DNA of 18,822 nucleotides from Spirochaetales bacterium (GTDB taxonomy: Bacteria > Spirochaetota > Spirochaetia > DAHUYW01), in assembly GCA_027306915.1 (NCBI GenBank), contig DAHUYW010000057.1:1-18822 (forward strand), read 5' to 3'. Shown piece by piece: positions 6,280 to 14,031 of the stretch (positions within the stretch are counted from its first letter, which is position 1; every line of letters starts with the position of its first letter). Both the position numbers and the translations under genes were made by a program. The notes beneath the pieces were generated by a model that was not told where the DNA came from, did not search any database, and saw nothing but the letters and a program-made list of their open reading frames with translations.

Positions 6280-7428
6280 ATGGACGAGCTCTTTTTCTAC
6301 GTGCCGACCCGAATCCTCTTTGGATTGGGGACGGCCGCCCGCATAGGTCAGACCGTGGCCGCTCTCGGTTCTCGCGCCCTCCTGGTGACCGATGCCATCC
6401 TTCAGGCGGAGAGGGCCACCGCAGGCATAGAGGAGCATCTTTCGCGCGCAGGGGTGAGCGCGATTGTGTTCGATGAGCTCGGTCCGGAATCGACCAGCTC
6501 CTCCATCGAGCGAGCCATTGAGATCGGGAGGGTCAGCCACGTCCAGGTCGTACTAGGCCTCGGAGGGATCAGGGCTCTTTCGGCGGCGAAGTGCGTCGCC
6601 CGGATGATTCCCGCCTCGAGGCGGCTCGACGACTACTTCGATCAGCCCGCAGGCGAGAGCGGGCCGTCGCTGCCCTACGTCGAGATGCCGACCACCTGCC
6701 GCAATCCGTTCATGCTCACCGACGGCTCTCTCGTGGTCGATGCCCGCAACCGGCGGGCGCACGTTCTCCGGGTCGGGAAACGGGCAGACTGGGTGGTCGT
6801 CGACCCTGAGCTGACCCTTTCGCTTTCGGCTCGATACACCGTTACGACGATGATGGACACCCTTCTTACAGCTATCGAGGCCTATTTTTCCCGCAGGAGC
6901 ACCTTCCTCTCCGAGAGCCTCTGCCTGCGCTCGATCGGAATCATTACCTCCATCATGGACGATCTTTCCGACGATCCGGAGAATCGGGAGCTGCGGCTGC
7001 GCGCGTCGGAAGCCGGCCTTCTCACGGCGCTCAGCTTGACGATGAGCGGCCAGGGAGTGGGAAGCGCCATCGCCTATGCCGTCAACGGCAGGTGCATGAT
7101 TCCAAAGTCGATGGTCGCTGCCGTCATGATCCCCCACGTCCTCAACCTCGCGATGCAAGCCCAGCCAAAGAAGGTCGACCGTATCGGCAACGTCCTCGGC
7201 GAGGAGATCTACGGCAAGCCGCTCAAGGAGTTCTCCGTGCGGGTCGTAGATGCAGTCCGCCAGCGGATGAGCCTGCTCAGGCTCCCGATGAGGCTCAAGG
7301 AGTTCGAGCTAGAGCTTGCCGACATGGCAGAGCTAGCCTCAATCGCCCATGCCCTCCAGGCGAGCGAGCCCGGATCGGAGCCGATGCCCGTGGATGAGCT
7401 TTCGAGCCTCGTGAAGCAGGCCTTTTAG
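6280..7428 (+). CDS. Iron-alcohol-dehydrogenase homologue without metal and NAD motifs (pseudoenzyme)
   Basis: This 382-residue protein aligns along its length with the iron-dependent alcohol dehydrogenase family: FFYVPTRILFGLGTAARIG at the start, VVDPELTLSLSARYTVTTMMD, AIEAYFSRRS, and IPHVLNL near residue 287. The catalytic machinery is gone. The NAD-binding GGGSxxD reads GGIRALS (95-101), and PTTxGTGSE reads PTTCRNPFM. Of the four metal ligands known from E. coli FucO (Asp196, His200, His263, His277), only Asp193 is kept. The His positions are Thr197, Tyr266 and Lys276, and the histidine motif aligns without a gap. The frame is intact and the fold motifs survive, so it is not a decaying gene; a non-catalytic role is likely. 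It starts 30 bases after flgM with no visible Shine-Dalgarno sequence, in the same orientation. The family assignment is sure; the function is unknown. Confidence 0.85.
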   Translation: MDELFFYVPTRILFGLGTAARIGQTVAALGSRALLVTDAILQAERATAGIEEHLSRAGVSAIVFDELGPESTSSSIERAIEIGRVSHVQVVLGLGGIRALSAAKCVARMIPASRRLDDYFDQPAGESGPSLPYVEMPTTCRNPFMLTDGSLVVDARNRRAHVLRVGKRADWVVVDPELTLSLSARYTVTTMMDTLLTAIEAYFSRRSTFLSESLCLRSIGIITSIMDDLSDDPENRELRLRASEAGLLTALSLTMSGQGVGSAIAYAVNGRCMIPKSMVAAVMIPHVLNLAMQAQPKKVDRIGNVLGEEIYGKPLKEFSVRVVDAVRQRMSLLRLPMRLKEFELELADMAELASIAHALQASEPGSEPMPVDELSSLVKQAF

Positions 7429-7449
7429 GCCGGTAAGGTCGGTAGCGCG

Positions 7450-8238
7450 ATGATCGCCCTCAGAAAGCTCGCCCGCCTTGACCGGGAGCTCCGGCTTCGG
7501 AAGATCGCCCTCGTGCTGCAGAGGTACGAGCTCGACCTGCGGTCGAGCCTTTCGGTCGATCTTGATTACCTTGCCGCAGTCGAACGCCTTCTCGCTTCGG
7601 ACGCGCACCTGCCCGAGCGCATCAGGGAGCGGCTGGGCGGATGCGCGATACCGGCGGCTGCAGGGGAGACGCTGCGTCACTGCAACGATCTGCGGCACGA
7701 GCTGCTCGCTCACCTCGGAGCAGCGCCTGCGGAGTGGGACCTCATCTCGCCTGCGACCGGCTCTCTCGATGGGGAAAGGCGCGCCTGCTTTCCCGCGCGG
7801 GTCTATCTGGACGACATCCGCTCGCCCTTCAACGTCGGCGCCATCTTCCGAAGCGCCGAGGCCTTCGGCGTGGCCAAGATCTACCTTTCGCGCTCCACGC
7901 CGCTTCCAAGTCAGCCGCGGGCCCGGCGAGCCTCGATGGGGAGCGCCGAGGTGGTTCCGTGGGAGGTCGCCGGGCCCGAAGCGGTCGCCGACGAAGTCGG
8001 GCTTTTCGCGCTTGAGACCGGGGGCACCCCCCTCGAGGAGTTCGCCTTTCCGGAAAGCGGGACGGTCATCGTGGGCTCCGAGGAGGTCGGGATCAGCCCC
8101 GAGCTCCTGCGTCGGGCCGACGCGGCGCACGGGCGGGTCACCATCCCTCTTTTCGGGTCGAAGCGCTCCCTCAACGTGGCCGCAGCCTTCACGGTTCTCA
8201 TGTACCGGTGGTCGACCATTCTTGCTCGGAAGCGCTGA
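7450..8238 (+). CDS. SpoU/TrmH-family RNA 2'-O-methyltransferase
   Basis: This 262-residue protein is predicted to transfer a methyl group from S-adenosylmethionine to a ribose 2'-OH in tRNA or rRNA. The SPOUT knot motifs lie in the C-terminal ~145 residues. Motif 1 is DDIRSPFNVGAIFRSAEAFG (Asn128, Arg134), motif 2 GTVIVGSEEVGIS (about 204-216), and motif 3 IPLFGSKRSLNVAAAFTVLMY (about 232-252). The N-terminal ~110 residues are helical and Arg/Leu-rich and do not resemble the usual SpoU substrate-binding domain I know, so the RNA target cannot be named. It starts 21 bases after the Fe-ADH-like gene and is probably co-transcribed with it. The ATG has only a distant AAGG upstream. Confidence 0.88.
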   Translation: MIALRKLARLDRELRLRKIALVLQRYELDLRSSLSVDLDYLAAVERLLASDAHLPERIRERLGGCAIPAAAGETLRHCNDLRHELLAHLGAAPAEWDLISPATGSLDGERRACFPARVYLDDIRSPFNVGAIFRSAEAFGVAKIYLSRSTPLPSQPRARRASMGSAEVVPWEVAGPEAVADEVGLFALETGGTPLEEFAFPESGTVIVGSEEVGISPELLRRADAAHGRVTIPLFGSKRSLNVAAAFTVLMYRWSTILARKR

Positions 8239-8358
8239 TCGAAAACAGCACCGATGCGGCATCACGTGCCTCCAGTCGCGGCGCGTCCCCGCCTGGCGGC
8301 GAGGTATTCGGCCCGCAGGCGAAGCTCCGCCCCCGATGTGCCCCTTTCACACCTTTTG

Positions 8359-8387
8359 TTGATCAAAGAGGGGATACCCTCTATACT
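8359..8387 (+). promoter_or_regulatory. Sigma-70-type promoter of metE
   Basis: TTGATC (8359-8364, 4 of 6 matches), 17 bases, then TATACT (8382-8387, 5 of 6 matches). Transcription would start near 8394, giving a leader of about 29 bases. That is too short for a SAM or cobalamin riboswitch, so control should be at initiation. It lies at the end of a 184-base intergenic region whose remainder (8239-8358) shows only a bulged GC-rich hairpin. Confidence 0.6.
8367..8382. promoter_or_regulatory. Inverted repeat between -35 and -10 of metE, candidate operator
   Basis: AGAGGG-GATA-CCCTCT is a perfect 6-4-6 inverted repeat. It fills the spacer of the metE promoter and shares its last base with the -10 box. 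The position suits a repressor that excludes RNA polymerase. It does not match the MetJ box (repeats of AGACGTCT), and no regulator gene is adjacent. Confidence 0.45.
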
Positions 8388-8422
8388 CATTTCCTCTCGA
8401 GCACATTTGGAAGGAGACAGGA

Positions 8423-10699
8423 ATGGCAGAAGTTTCGGTGGTCGGCTATCCGCGCATCGGTGCCGATCGCGAGCTCAAAAAGGTCACTGAGCAGTATTTC
8501 AAGGGGTCGATCACCGCCGAGGAGCTCACCAAGGCCGCCGCGGAGCTGCGGCGGGCGCACTGGCGCGTCCAGGCGGAAAAAAAGGTCCGCTACATCCCAT
8601 CGAACGATTTCTCGTTGTACGACAATCTCCTCGACATGGCCGTCGCCCTCGACGCCGTTCCGCGCCGCTACCGGGAGCTCGGCCTGCCGGCGCGCGATGT
8701 CTACTTCGCCATGGCGCGGGGCTACCAGAAGGCGGGTCACGACGTGAAGGCCCTTCCCATGAAGAAGTGGTTCAACACCAACTACCACTACATGGTCCCC
8801 GAGATCGAAGAGGATACCCGCCTTCGGCTCATGCCGACGAAGGTGCTGGACGAGTACTCTGAAGCGAAAGCCCTGGGAATCGAGACCCGACCGGTCGTTC
8901 CCGGACCGCTTACCTTCTTGAAGCTGTCGCGGCTTCCCGCCGGAAAGGGCATTGGCGATTACGAGGACCAGATCGTCGAAGCCTACACCGACCTCATTTC
9001 GAGGCTGGCCGGCAATGGGGTCGAGATGCTTCAAATAGACGAGCCGATCCTCGTTACCGACTTAAGCACCTTCGAGATCGGGATCTTCACGGCCATCTAC
9101 AGCCGTCTCCTCGCTGCAAGGGGGAAGATGAAGATCCTTCTCCAGACCTACTTCGGCGACGTGCACGATTCGTACGAGGCGATCACGAAGCTCGACTTTG
9201 ACGCAGTGGGGCTCGATTTCGTGGAGGGCCGCGAGAATCTCCGACTCATCAAGGAGTCGGGCTTTCCCGATGGTCGTCTGCTCTTTGCGGGTGTGGTCAA
9301 TGGACGCAATGTCTGGCGGAATGACTATACAAAGACCCTTGCCCTTCTCGACGAGATCCGGGGACAGGTCGAAGGCGCGCCGGTCATCGGTACCTCCTGC
9401 TCGCTTCTTTTCGCTCCTTATTCGGTGAGGTACGAAAAAGGGATGGAGGAGGGCTACCGGCGCCACCTCGCCTTTGCCGAGGAGAAGCTCGACGAGCTCC
9501 GCGAGATTGCCGAGCTCTTTGAGCTCGCGGATCGCAGCCGCGACGAGCGCCTCAAGCGCAACCAGGCGCTCGTGCGCGAAAAGGCGGACTCGAAGAGCTT
9601 CTACTTCACGGAGGTCCGCCAGAGGGTGGCGGCGCTCACGGAGCAGGATTTCGTTCGCAAGCCGCCGTTCGAAGAGCGCTTCCGCCTGCAGAAAAAGGAG
9701 CTGAAGCTTCCGGTCTTCCCGACCACCACCATCGGCTCCTTCCCGCAGACCGGCGACGTTCGCAAGCTGCGGAAAACCCTCCACGACGGCGAGATCTCGC
9801 ACCAGGAGTACGTCGATCGGATTCGGGCCAAGATCCGCGATCTGATCAAGCTCCAGGAAGAGATAGGTCTCGATGTTCTCGTTCACGGGGAGTACGAGCG
9901 CAGCGACATGGTCGAGTACTTCGGAGAGAACCTTCCCGGCTTCCTCTTCACGCAGAACGGCTGGGTTCAGTCCTACGGGACTCGGTGCGTCCGCCCGCCG
10001 ATCATCTTCGGCGACGTGAAGCGCGAGAAACCCTTCACCGTCGAGTGGATCACCTATGCACAGAGCCTGACGAAAAAGCCGGTCAAAGGTATGCTCACCG
10101 GTCCCATCACCATCCTCAACTGGTCCTTCCCTCGCGAGGATCTTCCCTTGCGCGAGATAGCCTATCAGATAGCCCTTGCGATAAGAGACGAGGTGCTCGA
10201 TCTGGAAAAGGCCGGGATACGGGTGATTCAAATCGACGAGCCGGCCCTCCGCGAAAAGCTTCCCCTGCGCAAGGCGAATTGGAAGAAGGACTACCTCGAC
10301 TGGGCGGTGCGCGCCTTCCGGCTCGTTCACTCAGGCGTCCGGCCGGAGACCCAGATCCACACCCACATGTGCTACAGCGAGTTCGCGGACATCATCAAAG
10401 AGATCGAAGAGATGGACGCCGATGTCATCTCGATCGAAGCGGCGCGCTCGGACCTCACCATGCTCGGCGTCCTGCGGGAGAACAACTACAGCCATCAGGT
10501 CGGCCCCGGAGTCTACGACATCCACTCGCCGCGCGTCCCGCCGGAGCAGGAGATTCGCGACGCCTTGGCGAAGATGAAGGACAAGCTTGATATGGGCAAG
10601 ATTTGGGTCAACCCCGATTGCGGTCTGAAGACCCGCTCGATGGAAGAGACCGTGCCGAGCCTTAAGAATCTCGTGGGAGCCGCCCGCTCAATGCGATAG
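8423..10699 (+). CDS. metE: Cobalamin-independent methionine synthase MetE
   Basis: MetE catalyses the last step of methionine synthesis, moving a methyl group from 5-methyltetrahydropteroyltriglutamate to homocysteine without B12. The 758 residues match the family length (E. coli 753). The N-terminal barrel begins VVGYPRIGADRELKK. The C-terminal catalytic barrel begins near FPTTTIGSFPQT. The zinc ligands are His648 and Cys650 (HTHMCYSEF), Glu672 (ISIEAARSD) and Cys733 (NPDCGLKTR), with exactly the E. coli spacing. AAGGAG at 8411-8416 lies 6 bases before the ATG. It has its own promoter with an embedded inverted repeat. The pterin dehydratase gene follows after 39 bases. Confidence 0.97.
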   Translation: MAEVSVVGYPRIGADRELKKVTEQYFKGSITAEELTKAAAELRRAHWRVQAEKKVRYIPSNDFSLYDNLLDMAVALDAVPRRYRELGLPARDVYFAMARGYQKAGHDVKALPMKKWFNTNYHYMVPEIEEDTRLRLMPTKVLDEYSEAKALGIETRPVVPGPLTFLKLSRLPAGKGIGDYEDQIVEAYTDLISRLAGNGVEMLQIDEPILVTDLSTFEIGIFTAIYSRLLAARGKMKILLQTYFGDVHDSYEAITKLDFDAVGLDFVEGRENLRLIKESGFPDGRLLFAGVVNGRNVWRNDYTKTLALLDEIRGQVEGAPVIGTSCSLLFAPYSVRYEKGMEEGYRRHLAFAEEKLDELREIAELFELADRSRDERLKRNQALVREKADSKSFYFTEVRQRVAALTEQDFVRKPPFEERFRLQKKELKLPVFPTTTIGSFPQTGDVRKLRKTLHDGEISHQEYVDRIRAKIRDLIKLQEEIGLDVLVHGEYERSDMVEYFGENLPGFLFTQNGWVQSYGTRCVRPPIIFGDVKREKPFTVEWITYAQSLTKKPVKGMLTGPITILNWSFPREDLPLREIAYQIALAIRDEVLDLEKAGIRVIQIDEPALREKLPLRKANWKKDYLDWAVRAFRLVHSGVRPETQIHTHMCYSEFADIIKEIEEMDADVISIEAARSDLTMLGVLRENNYSHQVGPGVYDIHSPRVPPEQEIRDALAKMKDKLDMGKIWVNPDCGLKTRSMEETVPSLKNLVGAARSMR

Positions 10700-10738
10700 G
10701 GGGTGGCACAGGAGACCCCGGCTCCGCCATAATGCGCC

Positions 10739-11089
10739 ATGGATATGAAGACGGTACTGGCGGGAGCAAAGTGCACGGCCTGCCGCCGCGGCGAGCCCCA
10801 GGCGAACGAAGCCGAGCAGCGCGACTATCTGAAGGAGCTTCCGGAATGGCTTGTAGCCGAGCGGGACGGCATTAAGCGTCTCGAACGACTCTTTGCTTTC
10901 CCCGATTTCCGGTCCGCGCTGGAGTTTTCGGTTCGGGTAGGGGAGATTGCGGAGGCCGAGGGACACCATCCCTCCCTTCTGACCGAGTGGGGCAAGGTGA
11001 CGGTGACGTGGTGGACCCACGCGATCGTCGGGCTGCACAAGAACGACTTCGTCATGGCAGCAAAGACCGACACCCTTTACGCGCGGTAA
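10739..11089 (+). CDS. phhB: Pterin-4a-carbinolamine dehydratase (PhhB/DCoH family)
   Basis: This 116-residue enzyme dehydrates 4a-hydroxytetrahydrobiopterin during pterin cofactor recycling. The family signature is complete: EAEGHHPSLLTEW followed by KVTVTWWTH, and Asp 9 residues further on, matching the pattern E-x3-H-H-P-x5-W-x9-H-x8-D. The N-terminus adds a CTACRRGEP segment. Aromatic amino acid hydroxylase, the usual partner, is not in the window, so the substrate source is unclear; some bacterial members are thought to have other roles in folate or molybdopterin metabolism. The start at ATG 10739 lacks a nearby ribosome-binding site (GGAG is about 24 bases upstream); ATG 10745 is an alternative. 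It probably shares the metE transcript. Its last 13 bases overlap the end of holA on the other strand. Confidence 0.9.
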   Translation: MDMKTVLAGAKCTACRRGEPQANEAEQRDYLKELPEWLVAERDGIKRLERLFAFPDFRSALEFSVRVGEIAEAEGHHPSLLTEWGKVTVTWWTHAIVGLHKNDFVMAAKTDTLYAR

Positions 11090-12072
11090 GGCTCCGCCTC
11101 GAACCCTTTGCGAACGATGCAGTAGTACAGGAAAAGCTCGAGAAGGAGCGGCTGGAGATCCGCGCGAATGGTGCGCAGCCGGGCGTCGTAGTGAGCGACG
11201 AGAACAATGATGCGCCGAAGGTCGTCGAGGGTGTAATTCGAAAGCCCCGCGGCATAGCTTCTTTGGCTTCGCTTGCTTCGGATGCCGAGCTTGCTCCAGA
11301 CCTCATCCTGGCCGAAGCGTGAGGCAAGAAGACTCTTGGCCGAAAGCAGGCGGCGGAACTGCCACAGGAGTCCCGCTATCAGCTGGACCCCGTTGCCCTC
11401 GCCCGAAAGAAGGATGGCATTGAGCGTCGAAAGCGACGCCGGGAAATCGGCGTCGGCGATCCGGTCGAAGAGGGTGAAGACATTCTCCTCCCGGCTGTGG
11501 TAGATGTAGGTTTCGACATCTCCGACCTCGAGCTTCTTCCCCTTGCCGAAGAAAAGCACCAGCCGCTCGCATTCAAGCCGCATGTCGCGGGTATTGTTTT
11601 CGACCAGGTCGAGAAGGAGCTCGGAAGCCTCCGGGCTTATCGTGAGCCCCTCGTGCGCGAAGTAGCTGGCGATCCAGCCGCGCTTCCGGTTCTCGAACAT
11701 TTCCCAAAAGATCTTGCTCGCGCCCTCGGGGAGCGCCTTCGCCAACCGCTTGTCGACCTGAGTCTCGTCGCTGACCAGAAGGAGGGTTGTGTCCGAGGCG
11801 GGCGATTCGAGGTAGTCGAGCAGGAGACTCACCTCCTCCTTTCGCTTGATCTCGTGAGCGTCCCGGTAGCTGACGAGCCTGTGTCGGGCAAAAAGGGATC
11901 CGTTGCGAAGAAGGGCGATCACCTCGCCGATCGAGGTCTCGAACGGATAGTATACGTACTCCTCGGGCGGCTCGCCGCAGCGTTCAGCTATCGTGCTCTT
12001 GAGCGAATCGATGAAAGCTGCCTTTTCGCCCGCTTCGGGCCCGAGGAGAAGATATACGCGGGGCTCAGTCAT
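11077..12072 (-). CDS. holA: DNA polymerase III delta subunit HolA
   Basis: HolA is the clamp-loader subunit that opens the beta sliding clamp. The 331-residue protein has the family layout. The N-terminal AAA-like domain begins RVYLLLGPEAGEKAAFID and includes SLFARHRLVSYRDA and DTTLLLVSDETQVDKR. The middle contains SELLLDLVENNTRDMRLECERLVLF. The C-terminal collar domain contains NVFTLFDRIADADFPASL, IAGLLWQFRRLL and LSNYTLDDL. No Walker A is expected or seen, as delta does not hydrolyse ATP. Its ATG overlaps the end of lexA by 8 bases, implying translational coupling. Placement behind a SOS repressor and a two-component system is unusual for this housekeeping gene. Confidence 0.9.
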   Translation of the reverse strand: MTEPRVYLLLGPEAGEKAAFIDSLKSTIAERCGEPPEEYVYYPFETSIGEVIALLRNGSLFARHRLVSYRDAHEIKRKEEVSLLLDYLESPASDTTLLLVSDETQVDKRLAKALPEGASKIFWEMFENRKRGWIASYFAHEGLTISPEASELLLDLVENNTRDMRLECERLVLFFGKGKKLEVGDVETYIYHSREENVFTLFDRIADADFPASLSTLNAILLSGEGNGVQLIAGLLWQFRRLLSAKSLLASRFGQDEVWSKLGIRSKRSQRSYAAGLSNYTLDDLRRIIVLVAHYDARLRTIRADLQPLLLELFLYYCIVRKGFEAEPYRA

Positions 12073-12670
12073 AGCTGCGCAGAATGCACTCGAGCTTGCC
12101 GAGGATCTTCACGTTTTGGCTGTAGATGGGGGGATAGATCGGGTTTTCGGCCTTGAGCTTGACGCGGTGCTTCTCTCGAAAGAAGCGCTTCAAGGTATAG
12201 GCCTCTTCGTTGATCATGGCGACCACGATGTCGCCGTTGTTCGCGGTGGGCCGCTGCACGAACACTGCGGTGTCGCCGTCGAGAATACCCGCGTCCTGCA
12301 TGCTGTCGCCCCTGACGTTCAGGGCAAAGTGCTTTCCCTTCGAAAGGGCCTCTCCCGGCAGTCGGATGTAGCGCTCGAGGTTCTCCTCGGCGAAAAGGGG
12401 GAGCCCCGCGGCGACGTTGCCGAGCACCGGAATCTTGACGAAGTCTTCTTTTTCGGCGGCCGGCTTCAGGACCTCAATCGCCCGCGAGCGGTTAAGGTCG
12501 CACCGAATGTGGTGCTTTTTCTCGAGAGCCTTGACGTGATCGTAGGCGCCCTTGACGGAGATGCCGAACTCACTCGCGATCTCTCTGATCGTCGGAGGGT
12601 ACTTGTGATTCGCGATGAAGGCCTCGATAAAATGAAGAATCTCCTGCTGACGCTTCGTGAGGTTTTTCAC
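12065..12670 (-). CDS. lexA: SOS repressor LexA
   Basis: LexA represses DNA-damage genes and cleaves itself when RecA filaments form. The 201-residue protein has an N-terminal winged helix-turn-helix (MKNLTKRQQEILHFIEAF, then PPTIREIASEFGIS) and a C-terminal S24 peptidase domain. The cleavage site Ala88-Gly89 (NVAAGLP), catalytic Ser123 (RGDSM) and Lys161 (TLKRF) are all present, so it should be autocleavable. The recognition helix (ISVKGAYDHVKALEKK) differs from that of E. coli, so its SOS box cannot be assumed. The start is GTG 12670, overlapping the ntrX stop by 4 bases (GTGA). No promoter of its own is visible, so it would be read from the ntr operon. Confidence 0.95.
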   Translation of the reverse strand: MKNLTKRQQEILHFIEAFIANHKYPPTIREIASEFGISVKGAYDHVKALEKKHHIRCDLNRSRAIEVLKPAAEKEDFVKIPVLGNVAAGLPLFAEENLERYIRLPGEALSKGKHFALNVRGDSMQDAGILDGDTAVFVQRPTANNGDIVVAMINEEAYTLKRFFREKHRVKLKAENPIYPPIYSQNVKILGKLECILRSYD

Positions 12671-14031
12671 TTCTTCACCTTGATCCCGAACTTCTTGATC
12701 TTGCCGTGGAGGTTGCTGGGATAGACACCGAGGATCTGCGCTGTCTGGGTGATGTTGAAGTCGTTTTCCTCGAGCTTCTGGACAATGAATTTCTTCTCGA
12801 ATTCATCGCGCGCCTCGCCCAACTTCATGCCGCCGAACTCTCTCAGCGACACCGACTCCCCGTTCACTCGCTGCTCCCCCAGGTAGAATCTGACGGTCTC
12901 CGGGGAGATAAGCTGCTCGTCGACCATTATGTTAATACGCTGGACGAAATTCTTCAACTCCCGCACGTTTCCCGGCCAGGGGTAGCTCGCCAAGAGCTTG
13001 ATACCCTCCGGCGATACGGACTTCGGCTCGGCCGCGTCGGGCTCCTTGAACTTTCTCATGAAGTACGTGACAAGGGCAGGGATATCCTCGACCCGCTCGC
13101 GAAGCGGCGGCACCACGATCGGAATGACGTTGAGGCGGAAGTAGAGATCTTCACGGAAGCGCTTGGCGGAGGTCTCGGTGTGAATGTCCTTGTTGGTGGC
13201 CGAGATGATCCTCACGTCCACCGAAATCGATTTCTCTCCCCCGATGCGCTCGAACTTCATCTCCTGAATGGCGCGAAGAACCTTGGCCTGTGCGCTCGCG
13301 GAAAGGTCGGCGACCTCATCGAGAAAGAGGGTTCCCCCGCCCGCCGCTTCAAACTTGCCCTTGCGACGCGCGACTGCGCCGGTAAAGGCGCCCTTCTCAT
13401 GGCCGAAGAGCTCGCTCTCGATGAGGGTGTCGGGGATGGCGGCGCAGTTCACCTCGACGAACGGGCCGGCGGCACGGAGGCTCTGGCGATGGATCTCGCG
13501 CGCCACCAGCTCTTTTCCCGTCCCGTTCTCGCCGAGAATCATGATCTTGGCTTCGGAGGAGGCGCTCTGGCGGACGAGCTCCGAGACCTCCCGCATGGGC
13601 TTGCTCTGGCCGATCAGCTCGTCATCCATGAAGAGGGAGCTCTTGAGCGATCGATTCTCGCGCTTGAGGTCCTCGAGGGTGAGGGCATTGCGGACGAGGG
13701 TCGTCACCTTCTCGAGGGAAAGGGGCTTCTCCAAAAAATCGAAGGCACCGAGCTTCACGGCTCTGACCGCGAGGTCGATGTTGGCGTGGCCCGAGATGAT
13801 GATCACCTCGATCTCCGGATACTCCTGCTTGATCTCCTTCAGGACGTCGATGCCGCCAAGGTTTGGGAGCCAGACGTCCAGGATGACGAGATCGATCGGC
13901 TCCTGCTTGAGTATGGCAAGACCTCCAAAGCCGTCCGCCGCGGTGAAGACCACGTGCTTTTCATCCTGAAGAATATCGGTGAGGACGCTCCGAATTCCCG
14001 GTTCGTCGTCGACGACGAGCACTCTTCCCAT
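12667..14031 (-). CDS. ntrX: Sigma-54-dependent response regulator, NtrX/NtrC type
   Basis: This 454-residue transcription activator has three domains. The receiver (about 1-120) carries the acidic pair Asp8/Asp9, phospho-acceptor Asp52 and Lys102. The AAA+ central domain (about 138-365) has Walker A GENGTGKE (167-174), the sigma-54-contacting GAFTGA loop (214-219) and Walker B GGTLFLDEV (232-240). A Fis-type helix-turn-helix lies at about 425-450 (FNITQTAQILGVYPSNLHGKIKKFG). It should open sigma-54 promoters when phosphorylated, presumably by the NtrY-like kinase just upstream. The ATG follows the ntrY stop with no gap; GGAG is 6 bases before it. NtrX naming rests on pairing with an NtrY-like kinase; NtrC-family member is the safer description. 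Confidence 0.93.
   Translation of the reverse strand: MGRVLVVDDEPGIRSVLTDILQDEKHVVFTAADGFGGLAILKQEPIDLVILDVWLPNLGGIDVLKEIKQEYPEIEVIIISGHANIDLAVRAVKLGAFDFLEKPLSLEKVTTLVRNALTLEDLKRENRSLKSSLFMDDELIGQSKPMREVSELVRQSASSEAKIMILGENGTGKELVAREIHRQSLRAAGPFVEVNCAAIPDTLIESELFGHEKGAFTGAVARRKGKFEAAGGGTLFLDEVADLSASAQAKVLRAIQEMKFERIGGEKSISVDVRIISATNKDIHTETSAKRFREDLYFRLNVIPIVVPPLRERVEDIPALVTYFMRKFKEPDAAEPKSVSPEGIKLLASYPWPGNVRELKNFVQRINIMVDEQLISPETVRFYLGEQRVNGESVSLREFGGMKLGEARDEFEKKFIVQKLEENDFNITQTAQILGVYPSNLHGKIKKFGIKVKK

Noticed and set aside
6280..7428. The Fe-ADH homologue as a decaying pseudogene
   Set aside because: The frame is full length without stops or frameshifts, and segments such as VVDPELTLS and AIEAYFSRR are well kept. 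The changes are confined mostly to cofactor sites, which fits a pseudoenzyme better than decay.
8287..8330. Hairpin CGCCTG...CAGGCG after the RNA methyltransferase gene, as a terminator
   Set aside because: The stem is interrupted by a bulge and mismatches and no T-run follows, so an intrinsic terminator is not supported.
8394..8422. SAM or cobalamin riboswitch before metE
   Set aside because: The predicted leader is only about 29 bases, far too short for either aptamer, and no conserved motif is seen upstream.
9062..10330. A 422-codon open frame on the minus strand opposite metE
   Set aside because: It lies wholly inside metE, which has all its zinc ligands at family spacing. The antisense translation has no domain or start signal.
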